Notes: a model not told the origin generated them from the letters alone. A stretch of DNA of 48,875 bases from a virus (IMGVR_UViG_3300032240_000283:1-48875); one strand, 5' to 3'. Shown: positions 29,193 through 39,177, numbered from the stretch's first letter. Numbers and translations are program-made.

Positions 29193-32100
29193 ATGCCAAA
29201 TTATTCAAAGATTGCTGGCTCATTGAGTGAGCTACTTGCAAAACTGCCAAAGGGTTCTGCCGCGGCGCAAGAAGCTATCAGGCTTGAGATGGAGCTTGAA
29301 GCGGCTAAGCAAGCTGCGCTATACGCACCACATACACTACCCACAGAATCAGGCGCTGCTGCGTTAGAGCAGGCCAAGAAGACACTAGGCAAGGCTGCAG
29401 GCGGCGTTGTTAACTTAGATGAGATAGTACAGAGGGCATTACAAAAGAAAGCCAAGGGCGGCATAGTCAAAATGGCAAGGGCTGGCTTGGTTGGCGAAGG
29501 CGTTGAATGGCTTACTAAATCCTTACGTGCTGCTAAAGCTGCGGAAGCTGGTGAAGAGTTGGCAAAGCTACGCCCACGAGATATTGCTGACATCACGCTA
29601 AAGAAAGAAAAGCCAGTGCCTGCTCCCGTACCAAGAGCTAAGGCAAAGTCAAAAGAAGAGATACATCAAATTGCTGAACGTGTTGCGCCTCAGATAACTG
29701 GCGAGTTCGTTCGTAAGGTAGGCAAGACAGAGAACGTAGCAGGCAAGAGCCGCAAGCAATGGGATCTGGAGAAAGAGCTGCAGCATGACATCACGCGCAG
29801 CCGAGAAGTTCCTGAAGCTAAGACAGTTAGCCTAGAGCCACATAAGGGAAGCGTGATGCTTTCCTTACCCGGCGATACATCAATCTCTGACTTTGATATT
29901 CACAGCATTGGTGGCGTTGGCTTGCGTGAGCCGTCTCGTCAATATGGTGGCCCACGCTTTGGCCTTGGCCATCCTGAAGAAGCAGGCTGGGCTTCTGGCT
30001 TGGTGCCTGCTGGTGGCTTTCAACGTAGGGTTACACAAGCGTCTAAGCAGTATGGAGATGTACCAGTCCTAGCCAATTACATGGCAATGGGGCCTGAAGG
30101 CATGAACTATGCGCTTCATTACTCTGACGCTTTGTTGAAGTCTATCGACCCAGCAAAGATGACGGCTAGAGATATTGACCACACCAATCGAATCATTCGC
30201 GCTGGCAACCCAGCAGCTAAGATCCCAGAAGCGCCAGACTTCCCCGGCATAGAACATCCAGATGCCGCTTATCTATACCTCGCAGATAATCCTGCGACTC
30301 GTAAGCATTTCAATTCAGTAATGCAGCTTACCAATACGACTGAAGCACTTGGCTTGCCATCAGGATTGAATGTAAGGCACGCTATCACTGAACCTGATTT
30401 ACGGGATCTTGAGCGCGGCATGACTGGCTACAGCCTATTGCAGATGGAGCCCGGTGTTACTACATTAAAGCCATCAGCTCACCCAACGTATTCGCATGAC
30501 ATCCCCGGTAAGTTCCTTGGACGTACTGAGGTGCAGACACCGTATGAACTGACCTTCCCTGACACTGTGGCTCAGATCAGGGCTAACCCTAAACAAGCAG
30601 GTAGTGAGTTTGGCACACTGCAGATGGGCGGTGGCCGTCAGATCATTGACCAGCAGTTGCTTGATGAGATAGCTCAATACCGCGAAAGAATTAAGCAGCT
30701 GACTGGCAAGAAGGAAGGCGGCATGGCTGTTGGCGGCGTACCTGAGAAGCGTGATGTATCTCAGCTATTCCCATTGAAAGTGCCTGCAGATAACGCTGAG
30801 TTGAAGCCTGAGCCCAAGTATCCTTTGCTGGAGAAGGCTTCGCAGGGTGTACAGTCATTGCATGACTTTGTGTCAGCCCCGTTTGGCTACGAGAACCCAG
30901 TTGGTGAGATGGCATCTAGCTTTCTTGGTGTGCCTGCCGTAGCTAAAACATTGGGTAATATTGCTTACGATATGCCGTTGACTAGCGGATCAGGCATGAC
31001 TACCAACTTACGCCCAGAGACGGCTGAGGCTGTTATGGCTGTTGCTCCGCTCGTTGGCCCGGTAGTTAAAACTGGTGCTAAGGTAGGTAAGGCGATTGCT
31101 CCGACCGCGGCTGAGATGGCGCTAGATATTGCCGAGAAGGCTGGTACACCTGTGCGTCAGTTTGTTGTGCCGCCATCAGATGTTAAACCCGGCAAGGTCA
31201 AAGCTCCAGCAGATAAGCTTGGCTTCTATTCCAACGTAGAGAAGGCCGCGCTAAACCTGCAGCGTAAGTCTGGCACTGGCGACGTCATGCTAGCCGACAT
31301 GATGAAGAATCCCGGTGTTAGTGAAGCTCGTTTAGAAGATATGGGGATGACTTCATTACGTGGCAAGAAGAATGTAACGGCTGATGAAGTACGTGAGTTG
31401 GCAGCCGAAAACAGAATACCGTTAGAGGAAAGCGTGCGCGTTGAAGCTCGCTATTCTAAGATCGATGAGCTTGAATCTGAATACGAGGATTTAGTGCGCG
31501 AGCTGCACGATCTACAAGGTAGCGGTAACTCACGAGCTATTTCTAGGGTTGAGGCTGAGCTTGAGAAAAACGTGCTCGAGCAGAAATATTTAAAAACTGA
31601 AAACCATGCTGAGTTTGGGCCAGAGACAAGACCTGAATACAATACGCCCGGTGGCAAGAATTATCGTGAGATAAGAATCAAACTGCCTGAAACTGAGGGT
31701 AGCCCAGCGTTTACGGAATCACTGCATCATGGCGATGAAAAAAATGTCTTATTGCATTTACGTTTGGCTGACCACGTTGACACTGAAGGTAAGAAAGGTT
31801 TGTTAATTGACGAGCTGCAGTCTGATTGGCATCAACAAGGTAGAGAAAAAGGATACAAGGGCAATGCTGGCAAAGAATGGGATGAATATTTTGGTGGGTT
31901 ACAAAACAGATTTATTGACGCTGTAAAAAAAGACTTTATTGAATCTGGCGTTAATCCTGACAGAGCTCAGGTTTTGGCTATGAATATGTATGCTAGAACT
32001 TTTGATAAAGAAGGTTCGCGGGGTATTGCTAAATATCTTGGGGAAGAAGACAGATCTCTTGAGATGACAAACAAATATAAGCAAGAGATGAATGCATTGC

Positions 32101-32813
32101 CTGATGCTCCATTCAAAGACAATTGGTATCAGCTTGGGTTGAAGCGTGCTATCAAAGAAGCCGCAGACACTGGAAAGGATCGCGTTTACTTGACTACAGG
32201 TGCAACGCAGGCCGATAGATATGATTTGAGCAAGCAAGTTAAGTATGTAGAAATAGCGCCTCAGTCTAATGGTCGATATTCAATCAATGCTTTAGATAAA
32301 AGCAGCGAACCAATTCGTGACATGTCGAATAAAACTTATACAGCTGAAGAATTACCAAGTGTTATTGGTAAAGAACTTTCTGAAAAAGCTTTAAACAACA
32401 TTAAAGATACTGGCAAAGCTGCAGAGTTTAGAGGTTTAGATCTAAAAATAGGCGGCGAAGGCATGAAGCAGTATTACGACAAGACGTATATTAACTGGCT
32501 GAAGAAGTATGCTAAGGAGCATAACTCTGAAGTTGGCATGACTAAACTTGCAGGCTCTGATGATCCAGTCTATTACCTTGACTTGAATCCTAAGCTTAAA
32601 GAAACAGCTAAGAAGGGACAGTCGTATGCTGAAGGTGGGGCTGTCAACCTTGATGACATAGTTGCTAAAGCATTCATGAGAAGCCAGCCTACTAATCTTG
32701 ATGAGATAGTTAGCCAAGCATTCACTAAGAAGTTTGCTGAAGGCGGCGCGGCTTACAACACAACACCTGACATGGCTGACGGTGGTCAGTTTATTCAGGG
32801 CGAAGCTTTTTAA
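29193..32813 (+). CDS. Giant virion-region protein with polyvalent-type domain and GG motifs
   Basis: A 1206-residue protein between terminase and portal. Residues about 850-1120 contain LHLRLADHVDTEGKKGLLID, LQSDWHQQG, NWYQLGLKRAIKEAADTG, TTGATQADRYDLSKQV and GGEGMKQYYDK, a conserved domain I know from large phage and mobile-element polyvalent proteins; its activity is unknown. The short repeat NLD(E/D)IV is found near residues 74, 1152 and 1167. GG motifs occur as KAKGGIV, KKEGGMA, YAEGGAV, FAEGGAA and MADGGQF. Residues about 760-800 are coiled coil. It may be injected with DNA or assist portal assembly. Confidence 0.66.
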   Translation: MPNYSKIAGSLSELLAKLPKGSAAAQEAIRLEMELEAAKQAALYAPHTLPTESGAAALEQAKKTLGKAAGGVVNLDEIVQRALQKKAKGGIVKMARAGLVGEGVEWLTKSLRAAKAAEAGEELAKLRPRDIADITLKKEKPVPAPVPRAKAKSKEEIHQIAERVAPQITGEFVRKVGKTENVAGKSRKQWDLEKELQHDITRSREVPEAKTVSLEPHKGSVMLSLPGDTSISDFDIHSIGGVGLREPSRQYGGPRFGLGHPEEAGWASGLVPAGGFQRRVTQASKQYGDVPVLANYMAMGPEGMNYALHYSDALLKSIDPAKMTARDIDHTNRIIRAGNPAAKIPEAPDFPGIEHPDAAYLYLADNPATRKHFNSVMQLTNTTEALGLPSGLNVRHAITEPDLRDLERGMTGYSLLQMEPGVTTLKPSAHPTYSHDIPGKFLGRTEVQTPYELTFPDTVAQIRANPKQAGSEFGTLQMGGGRQIIDQQLLDEIAQYRERIKQLTGKKEGGMAVGGVPEKRDVSQLFPLKVPADNAELKPEPKYPLLEKASQGVQSLHDFVSAPFGYENPVGEMASSFLGVPAVAKTLGNIAYDMPLTSGSGMTTNLRPETAEAVMAVAPLVGPVVKTGAKVGKAIAPTAAEMALDIAEKAGTPVRQFVVPPSDVKPGKVKAPADKLGFYSNVEKAALNLQRKSGTGDVMLADMMKNPGVSEARLEDMGMTSLRGKKNVTADEVRELAAENRIPLEESVRVEARYSKIDELESEYEDLVRELHDLQGSGNSRAISRVEAELEKNVLEQKYLKTENHAEFGPETRPEYNTPGGKNYREIRIKLPETEGSPAFTESLHHGDEKNVLLHLRLADHVDTEGKKGLLIDELQSDWHQQGREKGYKGNAGKEWDEYFGGLQNRFIDAVKKDFIESGVNPDRAQVLAMNMYARTFDKEGSRGIAKYLGEEDRSLEMTNKYKQEMNALPDAPFKDNWYQLGLKRAIKEAADTGKDRVYLTTGATQADRYDLSKQVKYVEIAPQSNGRYSINALDKSSEPIRDMSNKTYTAEELPSVIGKELSEKALNNIKDTGKAAEFRGLDLKIGGEGMKQYYDKTYINWLKKYAKEHNSEVGMTKLAGSDDPVYYLDLNPKLKETAKKGQSYAEGGAVNLDDIVAKAFMRSQPTNLDEIVSQAFTKKFAEGGAAYNTTPDMADGGQFIQGEAF

Positions 32814-32825
32814 AAAGGAAGAATC

Positions 32826-35318
32826 ATGCCTGAGATGCCAGTAGACCCAGAGTACGGGCGCTTTATAGATGGGATAACGCAGACATCTGACGGTGGTGCG
32901 ATTGTCGATATGGACGAAGAAGAGAATGAAGTCGAAGAGATGGATGATGGCTCGGTCGTTGTCCATATGAATGGCTTCAAAGGCCCGTCAGATGATGAAG
33001 ACTTCTATGCCAACCTGTCTGAAGAGTTCAGCCCATTAGACCTAAGCAGCCTTGCCCTTGAGTACATTGAGTACATCGAGAAGGATAAGGAAGACCGTAA
33101 AGGCCGTGACAAGCAGTATGAAGATGGCCTGCGCCGTACTGGTATGGGTAACGATGCCCCCGGCGGTGCCAACTTCAATGGAGCGTCGAAGGTTGTGCAC
33201 CCAATCATGGCTGAAGGATGTATTGACTTCGCTTCTCGTGCAATTAAAGAGCTGTTCCCACCTGACGGCCCTGTTAGATCACAGGTTTTGGGTGAGGTTA
33301 CGCCTGAAAAGCAAGAGGTGGCTGACCGCAAGCGCGACTACATGAACTGGCAGTTGACAGAGCAGATTGAAGAGTACCGTGACGAAGAAGAGCAAATGCT
33401 CACACAGCTGCCTTTGGGTGGCTCACAGTACATGAAGATGTGGTACGACGAGCAGAAGAAGCGTCCTTGTGCTGAGTTTGTGCCTATTGATAACGTCTAC
33501 CTGCCCTTTGCGGCTGCAAACTTCTACACAGCCCAGCGCGTAACGGAAGTTCACGAGATTACAGAGTTTGAATTCAAGCGCCGTGTAGCTCGTGGCTTGT
33601 ACCGTGACATCACTTTGGTGCGTGCATCGCTCGATCCTGAGCAAAACTCCGTAGAAAAGGCCAACGACAAGATCGAAGGCAAGAACATGTCTGACAATGT
33701 GGACGGTATTCGTACTGTTTACCACATCTATACATGGCTGGAGATGGATGATGATGAGCGCAGCAAGGGTGAACTAGCGCCTTACATCTTGATGATTGAC
33801 GATTTGACATCTGAAGTCATTGGTTTGTACAGAAACTGGGAAGAAGGCGACGAAACAATGACCAAGTTGGACTGGCTCATTGAGTTTAAGTTCATTCCTT
33901 GGCGTGGTGCTTACGCTATTGGCCTGCCACACCTGATTGGCGGCATGTCTGCAGCTCTAACAGGCGCTTTGCGTGCTTTGTTGGACACTGCACACATCAA
34001 CAACAGCGCCACAATGATGAAATTAAAGGGCGGCAAGATCTCTGGCCAGTCTGATCAGATCGATGTGACGCAGGTTATTGAGATTGAAGGCGCTCCGGGC
34101 GTGGATGACGTTCGTAAGATCGCCATGCCTATGCCATTTAACCCACCCTCTCCGGTGCTTTTAGAGCTCCTTGGCTGGCTTACGACTGCAGCTAAGGGGG
34201 TAGTGACCACCGCAGAGGAAAAAATCGCTGACATCACGTCTAATGCGCCCGTAGGCACTACTCAGGCGTTAATTGAACAGGGAGCAGCGGTATTTTCTGC
34301 GATTCACGCCCGTTTGCATGACTCTCAGGCTCGTGTACTGCGTGTTTTAGGCCGTATTAATCGTTGGTATTTGGATGATCAGCGCCGCGGTGACATGGTT
34401 GCTGACTTGCCAATCACTCGTGAAGACTTTAAGCGCAACTCTGACGTGGTTCCTGTGTCAGATCCGCACATCTTCTCTGAAACCCAGCGTATGGCGCAGA
34501 CCCAAGCGGTTATTGCGTTTGCTAAAGAAGCGCCTGACCTGTTTGACCGTAGGGCGGTGTATGCACGAGCCCTAAAGCAGATGAAGATACCTAATCCTAG
34601 TGAGCTAATGCCTACTGCAGTCAAGCCAACAGAGATGAATGCGATTGATGAGAATGCTGCTATGGCTTTAGGACGCCCTGCCTTTGCTTATCCTCACCAA
34701 GATCATCTAGCGCACATCCAGACTCACCTAAAGTTTGCCTTAGATCCTATCTTTGGCAGCAACCAGATGATTGCAATGAAGTGTCTGCCTCAAGAGATTG
34801 AGCACATCAAGCAACATATGCTTCTCTGGTACACACAGCAGGCCACTGCTTACGTTACTCAAGGCACAGGCGTTGATTTGCGTAAGTACGCTGAGAGCAA
34901 GATGCAGAAGAACATTGACCAGACGATTGCCGCGGCCTCAGCTCACGTTGAGATGGATGCTCAGCAGGTATTCGCGCAGGTCATGCCTAGCCTGCAACAG
35001 CTAAGCCAGACAATTGCTCAGATGGTTCAGCAGCAGGCAGAACAGCAGAAGCAGATGATTCAAGACCCAGATGCTAATGCTGTATTGCAGGCGTCAATGG
35101 CTGAGACACAGCGTCGTGCAATGAGAGATCAATCAGACATCAAGATGCAGCAAGACAAATTACAGGTTGACGTGGCTATGAACGCCGAGAACAACCTCAC
35201 GAAAGAACGCATGAAGGAAGCCGAGTTGACGGTAGACGAGGTGAAACTGCGTCAGGAACAGCAGGACACTGCTGTAGCGCTGCAAAACGCGGCACAACGT
35301 AACTTAGGGAGAACGTAA
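32826..35318 (+). CDS. Portal protein (podovirus SU10/P22-like)
   Basis: An 830-residue protein. After an acidic N-terminus come the conserved portal region EVTPEKQEVADRKRDYMNWQ, EEEQMLTQLPLGGSQYMKMW, PIDNVYLPF and later the long helical stem and crown (GALRALLDTAHINNSATMM). The C-terminal 250 residues are Gln-rich coiled coil (LQQLSQTIAQMVQQQAEQQK), which could form the barrel or interact with ejected proteins. It forms the dodecameric ring for DNA entry and exit. A GG motif (TSDGGAIVD) occurs near residue 21. Confidence 0.9.
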   Translation: MPEMPVDPEYGRFIDGITQTSDGGAIVDMDEEENEVEEMDDGSVVVHMNGFKGPSDDEDFYANLSEEFSPLDLSSLALEYIEYIEKDKEDRKGRDKQYEDGLRRTGMGNDAPGGANFNGASKVVHPIMAEGCIDFASRAIKELFPPDGPVRSQVLGEVTPEKQEVADRKRDYMNWQLTEQIEEYRDEEEQMLTQLPLGGSQYMKMWYDEQKKRPCAEFVPIDNVYLPFAAANFYTAQRVTEVHEITEFEFKRRVARGLYRDITLVRASLDPEQNSVEKANDKIEGKNMSDNVDGIRTVYHIYTWLEMDDDERSKGELAPYILMIDDLTSEVIGLYRNWEEGDETMTKLDWLIEFKFIPWRGAYAIGLPHLIGGMSAALTGALRALLDTAHINNSATMMKLKGGKISGQSDQIDVTQVIEIEGAPGVDDVRKIAMPMPFNPPSPVLLELLGWLTTAAKGVVTTAEEKIADITSNAPVGTTQALIEQGAAVFSAIHARLHDSQARVLRVLGRINRWYLDDQRRGDMVADLPITREDFKRNSDVVPVSDPHIFSETQRMAQTQAVIAFAKEAPDLFDRRAVYARALKQMKIPNPSELMPTAVKPTEMNAIDENAAMALGRPAFAYPHQDHLAHIQTHLKFALDPIFGSNQMIAMKCLPQEIEHIKQHMLLWYTQQATAYVTQGTGVDLRKYAESKMQKNIDQTIAAASAHVEMDAQQVFAQVMPSLQQLSQTIAQMVQQQAEQQKQMIQDPDANAVLQASMAETQRRAMRDQSDIKMQQDKLQVDVAMNAENNLTKERMKEAELTVDEVKLRQEQQDTAVALQNAAQRNLGRT

Positions 35319-35497
35319 TGGCTATCACATTAAAGGACGAACAGTCTGAAGCAGTTAAGCAGCACCACCGCAACGCAGCTGGTGCATGGATCAACGGCCA
35401 GCAGTTGAAGGAAGAAGGCAAAGCTACTCAGCCTTTGGCCAACAGCGACCACGGTAATTTTGAAAGCGGCAAAGGCGTAGATAAGCGTAACGCATGA
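35318..35497 (+). CDS. Small hypothetical protein
   Basis: A 59-residue protein (MAITLKDEQSEAVKQHHRNA, then GKGVDKRNA). Its start overlaps the portal stop (TAATG) and its stop overlaps the next gene (ATGA). Hydrophilic; function unknown, perhaps linked to head assembly. Confidence 0.7.
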   Translation: MAITLKDEQSEAVKQHHRNAAGAWINGQQLKEEGKATQPLANSDHGNFESGKGVDKRNA

Positions 35498-35679
35498 GAT
35501 ACGAAAGCGACTTTATTAGTGCTGTAAAAGCGCGGCAGAACGAGATAGCTCAATCCTTGGCTGCAGGCAACTGCGTCAACTTTGAGTCGTATCAACGGCT
35601 GGTAGGTCAGTATCAGGGGCTGGAATATGCCCTTGATGTACTTAATAATCTTTTAAAGGAAGAAGATGAACATGAATGA
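35494..35679 (+). CDS. Small helical phage protein
   Basis: A 61-residue protein (AGNCVNFESYQRLVGQYQGL, then EYALDVLNNLLKEED). Similar short proteins (LVGQxQGL pattern) lie near head genes of many podoviruses, with no known role. It overlaps both neighbours in the operon. Confidence 0.72.
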   Translation: MRYESDFISAVKARQNEIAQSLAAGNCVNFESYQRLVGQYQGLEYALDVLNNLLKEEDEHE

Positions 35680-36100
35680 GCCGGTAGCTTCTAACGAAGC
35701 TGACATAGCGTGGGCTTTTCCCACTGTAGACCCCGGTAATGAACCCCTCGGAGCACGCATACTTGTACAACTTCGCCGCACTAAGAAGAAGACAACTAGC
35801 GCAGGAATTATCCTTGTGGAAGAAACTCGGGAGACGGAAAAATGGAATGGTCAAGTAGCGAAGGTTATCGCTATAGGCCCTCTGGCGTTTAAGAAGCGCG
35901 ACACGATGGAAGACTGGCCTGAAGGGGCATGGGCTCGTGTAGGTGACTTTATTCGCGTTCCAAAATGGGGCGGTGATCGTTGGGAGGTGCCTGTACCGGG
36001 CCAAGACGACGAAGATCCAGCTCTGTTCATGGTGCTAAATGACCATGAAATTATCACCCGAGTAACGGGCAATCCGTTAGAAATGCGAGCATTTGTATGA
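35666..36100 (+). CDS. GroES-like co-chaperonin
   Basis: A 144-residue protein with the Cpn10 fold pattern: PLGARILVQL at the first strand, KKTTSAGIILVEETRETEKW in the mobile-loop region, then NGQVAKVIAIGPLAF, ARVGDFIRVPKWGGDR and LFMVLNDHEIITRV. Longer than host GroES (about 97 residues) because of N-terminal and mid insertions. Phage co-chaperonins such as T4 gp31 adapt host GroEL to fold the capsid protein, and this gene lies in the head operon upstream of scaffold and capsid. Confidence 0.85.
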   Translation: MNMNEPVASNEADIAWAFPTVDPGNEPLGARILVQLRRTKKKTTSAGIILVEETRETEKWNGQVAKVIAIGPLAFKKRDTMEDWPEGAWARVGDFIRVPKWGGDRWEVPVPGQDDEDPALFMVLNDHEIITRVTGNPLEMRAFV

Positions 36101-37101
36101 GTACAGATATTGCTGACAACAAGACGCCAGACTTGTTTGTCAAGGAGGGCGTTGACGGTACAGCTACCGTTGATTTGCCTGATGATCTGGCATTGCATGA
36201 TGAGGGCGAAGAAGCTCCTCAACAGGCAGCTACCCCAGAGGACGAGGATGCCGCTGATGCTGCTGCCGAAGCTGCTGAGATTGCCGCCACAGGCGATGTA
36301 GACCCAGACGCTGAAGCTATGCGTGCTGCTAAGCGTGCTAAGCGTAAGGCTCGTAAGGAATATCACCGCCAAGTACAAACTGAGAAAGACGTTCGCTTGC
36401 AGAATTTGCAACGTCAGAATCAAGAATTACTTGAGCGTCTATCAGTTGTTGAAAGAAAAACAGCTGGTGCTGATCTAGCCCGTATGGATAAGGCTATTGA
36501 AGATCAGCAACTTCGTATTGAATTTGCAAAACGTAAGATGAAGGAAGCTACTGAGTCAATGGATGGTGATCTATTGGCAAGTGCACAAGAGATGTGGTAC
36601 GAGGCGCGTCAGCAGTCTGAGAACCTTGAAAACATGAAGAAGCGCATGGTTCAGCCTGACAAAGCCCAGACCATTGAGCAAGATCCTATGCTGCAGCGTT
36701 ACGCCGCACGTTGGATGGAAGCCAATCCTTGGTATAACCCACAGGCTAAAGACATGGACTCACGTATTGCCATGACTGTAGACCAAGCCCTTGCTGATGA
36801 GGGTTGGGATCCTAAATCACCAGAATATTGGGAAGAACTTGACAATCGCTTGTCAAAAGTATTACCTAACCGCTATACTGATCTCAGTAATGAGAAACCA
36901 GTAAACCGCCGTCCGAAAAGCGTTGTAACCAGTTCGGGGCGCGAGGCATCGAGTAGAGCAGGGGGTGGAAATTCATTCACCCTATCTCGTGAGCAGGTAA
37001 CTGCTATGAAAGATGCTGGCATGTGGGATGATCCGGAAAAACGGAACCGCATGATAAAGCGCTACGCAATGGAAGCACGTCAACGTAATCAAAGGGGTTA
37101 A
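36097..37101 (+). CDS. Scaffold-like protein
   Basis: A 334-residue protein. The first 80 residues are very acidic and disordered, followed by a long coiled coil (EKDVRLQNLQRQNQELLERL, then LRIEFAKRKMKEATESMDGD). The C-terminal 60 residues are basic (RQRNQRG end) with a helix DAGMWDDPEKRNRMIKRY. Acidic N-terminus, coiled coil and basic C-terminus are the usual features of P22-type scaffolds. Its position before the capsid genes agrees. Confidence 0.77.
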   Translation: MSTDIADNKTPDLFVKEGVDGTATVDLPDDLALHDEGEEAPQQAATPEDEDAADAAAEAAEIAATGDVDPDAEAMRAAKRAKRKARKEYHRQVQTEKDVRLQNLQRQNQELLERLSVVERKTAGADLARMDKAIEDQQLRIEFAKRKMKEATESMDGDLLASAQEMWYEARQQSENLENMKKRMVQPDKAQTIEQDPMLQRYAARWMEANPWYNPQAKDMDSRIAMTVDQALADEGWDPKSPEYWEELDNRLSKVLPNRYTDLSNEKPVNRRPKSVVTSSGREASSRAGGGNSFTLSREQVTAMKDAGMWDDPEKRNRMIKRYAMEARQRNQRG

Positions 37102-37103
37102 TC

Positions 37104-37646
37104 ATGGATTCTCGTTTAAAGAAATCTCTCTCTGCAGGTGGACGCGAGCAATCTCGCGTGAGTCACGATCCAGTTCGTGAGGCACCGGAAGAAACTTTTG
37201 TGTCGTCTGAAGAACGTCGAAAGATGTGGAAGGATGAGTGGACACAAAGCGCATTGCCTAATGCTCCCGATATACCCGGCTGGCATGTTTGCTGGTTATC
37301 GACCACCAATAGTTACGACAGCATCGACAAGCGGATTCGCCTCGGTTACGTCCCAGTAAAAGCTGAAGACGTCAAAGGATTTGAGAATTACCGTGTAAAG
37401 GCTGGAGAACATACTGGTTATATTGCGTGTAACGAAATGCTTCTGTTTAAGATCCCTATGGATATGTATCAGGAGATTATGGCGCACTTCCACCACGAAG
37501 CACCGTTGGAAGAGGCGAATAAGATCAAGATGCAAGCAGAGCAGTCCGTTGGACGTGATAGCCGAGGCAGAGCTCTCGGACAGGTCGAAGGTGAGGGCAT
37601 TGAGCAATTGGACAAACCGTTGCCTGCGCCATCATTTGCTGGCTAG
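37104..37646 (+). CDS. Head-operon hypothetical protein
   Basis: A 180-residue protein. A central conserved-looking block (GWHVCWLSTTNSYDSIDKRI, then RLGYVPVKAEDVKGFENYRV, AGEHTGYIACNEMLLFKIPM) is known to me from relatives in environmental podoviruses that place it beside scaffold. N- and C-termini are disordered. It could be a minor head component; function unknown. Confidence 0.76.
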   Translation: MDSRLKKSLSAGGREQSRVSHDPVREAPEETFVSSEERRKMWKDEWTQSALPNAPDIPGWHVCWLSTTNSYDSIDKRIRLGYVPVKAEDVKGFENYRVKAGEHTGYIACNEMLLFKIPMDMYQEIMAHFHHEAPLEEANKIKMQAEQSVGRDSRGRALGQVEGEGIEQLDKPLPAPSFAG

Positions 37647-37676
37647 GCATTGTTTATAACTGATTGGAGTTAAATT

Positions 37677-38249
37677 ATGTCTTCGACATCCGCTCCGTTC
37701 GGCCTGCGCCCTGCGTTTCATCCTTCGGGTCTTGATCGCGCTGTGGCTCTTGCTGGCGGCATTGTTTCTGGTTATGGTTCTGATATTTTGAAGGGCCAAC
37801 CTGTTCTGTTGACCACTGCTGGTCAATTAAATCCTGCAACTACTGGTGATGCATTCCAAGGCGCTTTTGCTGGCGTCGAGTGGACTGACACTACTGGTCG
37901 TCGTCGTGTTTCTAACTACTGGCCTGCATCGACTGCATACACTGCAGGTTCTTGCGTTGCTTACTACTACTCAGATCCCAACATCGTGTATGAGATCCAA
38001 GTAGACGGTTCGCTGAGCCAATCTTCTGTTGGTGATCAGTACGACCTAACCAACACAACTGCTGGTTCTAATGTGACTGGTCTATCGCAGTGCACGCTCG
38101 GTACTTCCGCTGCTGGCACCTCTGCTACTAAGCAGATGCGTGTGATCAATTTGGCCCCCTACGCAGATAATGCATGGGGTGATACGTATGTAATCGTTCA
38201 GGCGCAGATTTCTAAGCACCAGTACGTTGCAACGATTAACGCTATCTAA
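37677..38249 (+). CDS. Putative capsid decoration protein
   Basis: A 190-residue beta-type protein (STSAPFGLRPAFHPSGLDRA). It contains alternating hydrophobic strands and few charges, typical of head decoration or cement proteins encoded next to the capsid gene. The 'FGLRPAFHPSG' start is recurrent among phage proteins at this position. Ribosome site TTGGAG. Confidence 0.68.
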   Translation: MSSTSAPFGLRPAFHPSGLDRAVALAGGIVSGYGSDILKGQPVLLTTAGQLNPATTGDAFQGAFAGVEWTDTTGRRRVSNYWPASTAYTAGSCVAYYYSDPNIVYEIQVDGSLSQSSVGDQYDLTNTTAGSNVTGLSQCTLGTSAAGTSATKQMRVINLAPYADNAWGDTYVIVQAQISKHQYVATINAI

Positions 38250-38262
38250 GGAGGGCTAAATC

Positions 38263-39177
38263 ATGGCAGCCCCAATGAGAAGTACCGACTTTCGTAGCAT
38301 TGTCGAACCTATCCTGAACGAATGTTTCGATGGTGTCTACGATCAGCGTACCGACGAATGGTCACGCGTTTTCCGTGAGCAAGAAGGTATCCCACGTAAC
38401 TACCACGAAGAGCCAGTGCTGTACGGCTTTGGCGCAGCTCCACAACTGCCTGACGGTACTCCAGTATCGTATCAACAGGGTGGTGTTCTGTTCCTGCAGC
38501 GCTATGTTTACCAAGTGTTTGGTTTGGCCTTCGCGCTGACCAAAGTGTTGGTTGAAGATGGCGACCACATCCGTATCGGTCAAGTTTATGCCCGTCACCT
38601 TGCTCAGTCATTGATTGAGACTAAGGAAACTCTGTCGGCTAACGTATTGAACCGTGCGTTCAACTCTTCGTATCCCGGCGGTGACGGTGTTCAGCTGAAC
38701 TCAGCTTCGCACCCAATCGTTAACGGTACTGCGTCTAACTTGCTGACAACTGCAGCTAACTTGTCCCAAACTTCTTTGGAACAAATGCTGATTCAGATTC
38801 GTCAAGCTGTAGACAACAACGGCAAGAAAATCCGTTTGGTTCCACGTCAGCTGGTTGTAGCTCCCGGCAACGTGTTCCAAGCTGAAGTTCTCCTGAAGTC
38901 TGTTCTGCGTAGCGGCAACGCTAACAACGACATCAACCCAATCAAGTCGATTGGTCTGCTGGATGAAGGCGCTGCAGTATTGTCGCGTCTGACTTCTTCC
39001 ACCGCATGGTGGGTGCAGACTGATGCACCAGAGGGCATGAAGCTCCTGATGCGTCGTCGCCTTGAGAAGACGATGGAAGGTGACTTTGAGACTGACTCGA
39101 TGCGCTACAAGGCAACCGAGCGTTATCAAGTCGGCTTCACTGACTGGCGTGCTATGTACGGCACACCCGGCGTCTAA
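38263..39177 (+). CDS. Major capsid protein
   Basis: A 304-residue protein that forms the head shell. Characteristic segments are SIVEPILNECFDGVYDQRTD, YGFGAAPQLPDGTPVSYQQG, QVFGLAFALTKVLVEDGDHI, TLSANVLNRAFN and the C-terminal YQVGFTDWRAMYGTPGV, which fit an HK97-fold capsid protein of the environmental podovirus type. Strong codon bias toward frequent codons and the AAGGAGG ribosome site suggest high expression. It follows scaffold and decoration genes. Confidence 0.9.
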   Translation: MAAPMRSTDFRSIVEPILNECFDGVYDQRTDEWSRVFREQEGIPRNYHEEPVLYGFGAAPQLPDGTPVSYQQGGVLFLQRYVYQVFGLAFALTKVLVEDGDHIRIGQVYARHLAQSLIETKETLSANVLNRAFNSSYPGGDGVQLNSASHPIVNGTASNLLTTAANLSQTSLEQMLIQIRQAVDNNGKKIRLVPRQLVVAPGNVFQAEVLLKSVLRSGNANNDINPIKSIGLLDEGAAVLSRLTSSTAWWVQTDAPEGMKLLMRRRLEKTMEGDFETDSMRYKATERYQVGFTDWRAMYGTPGV

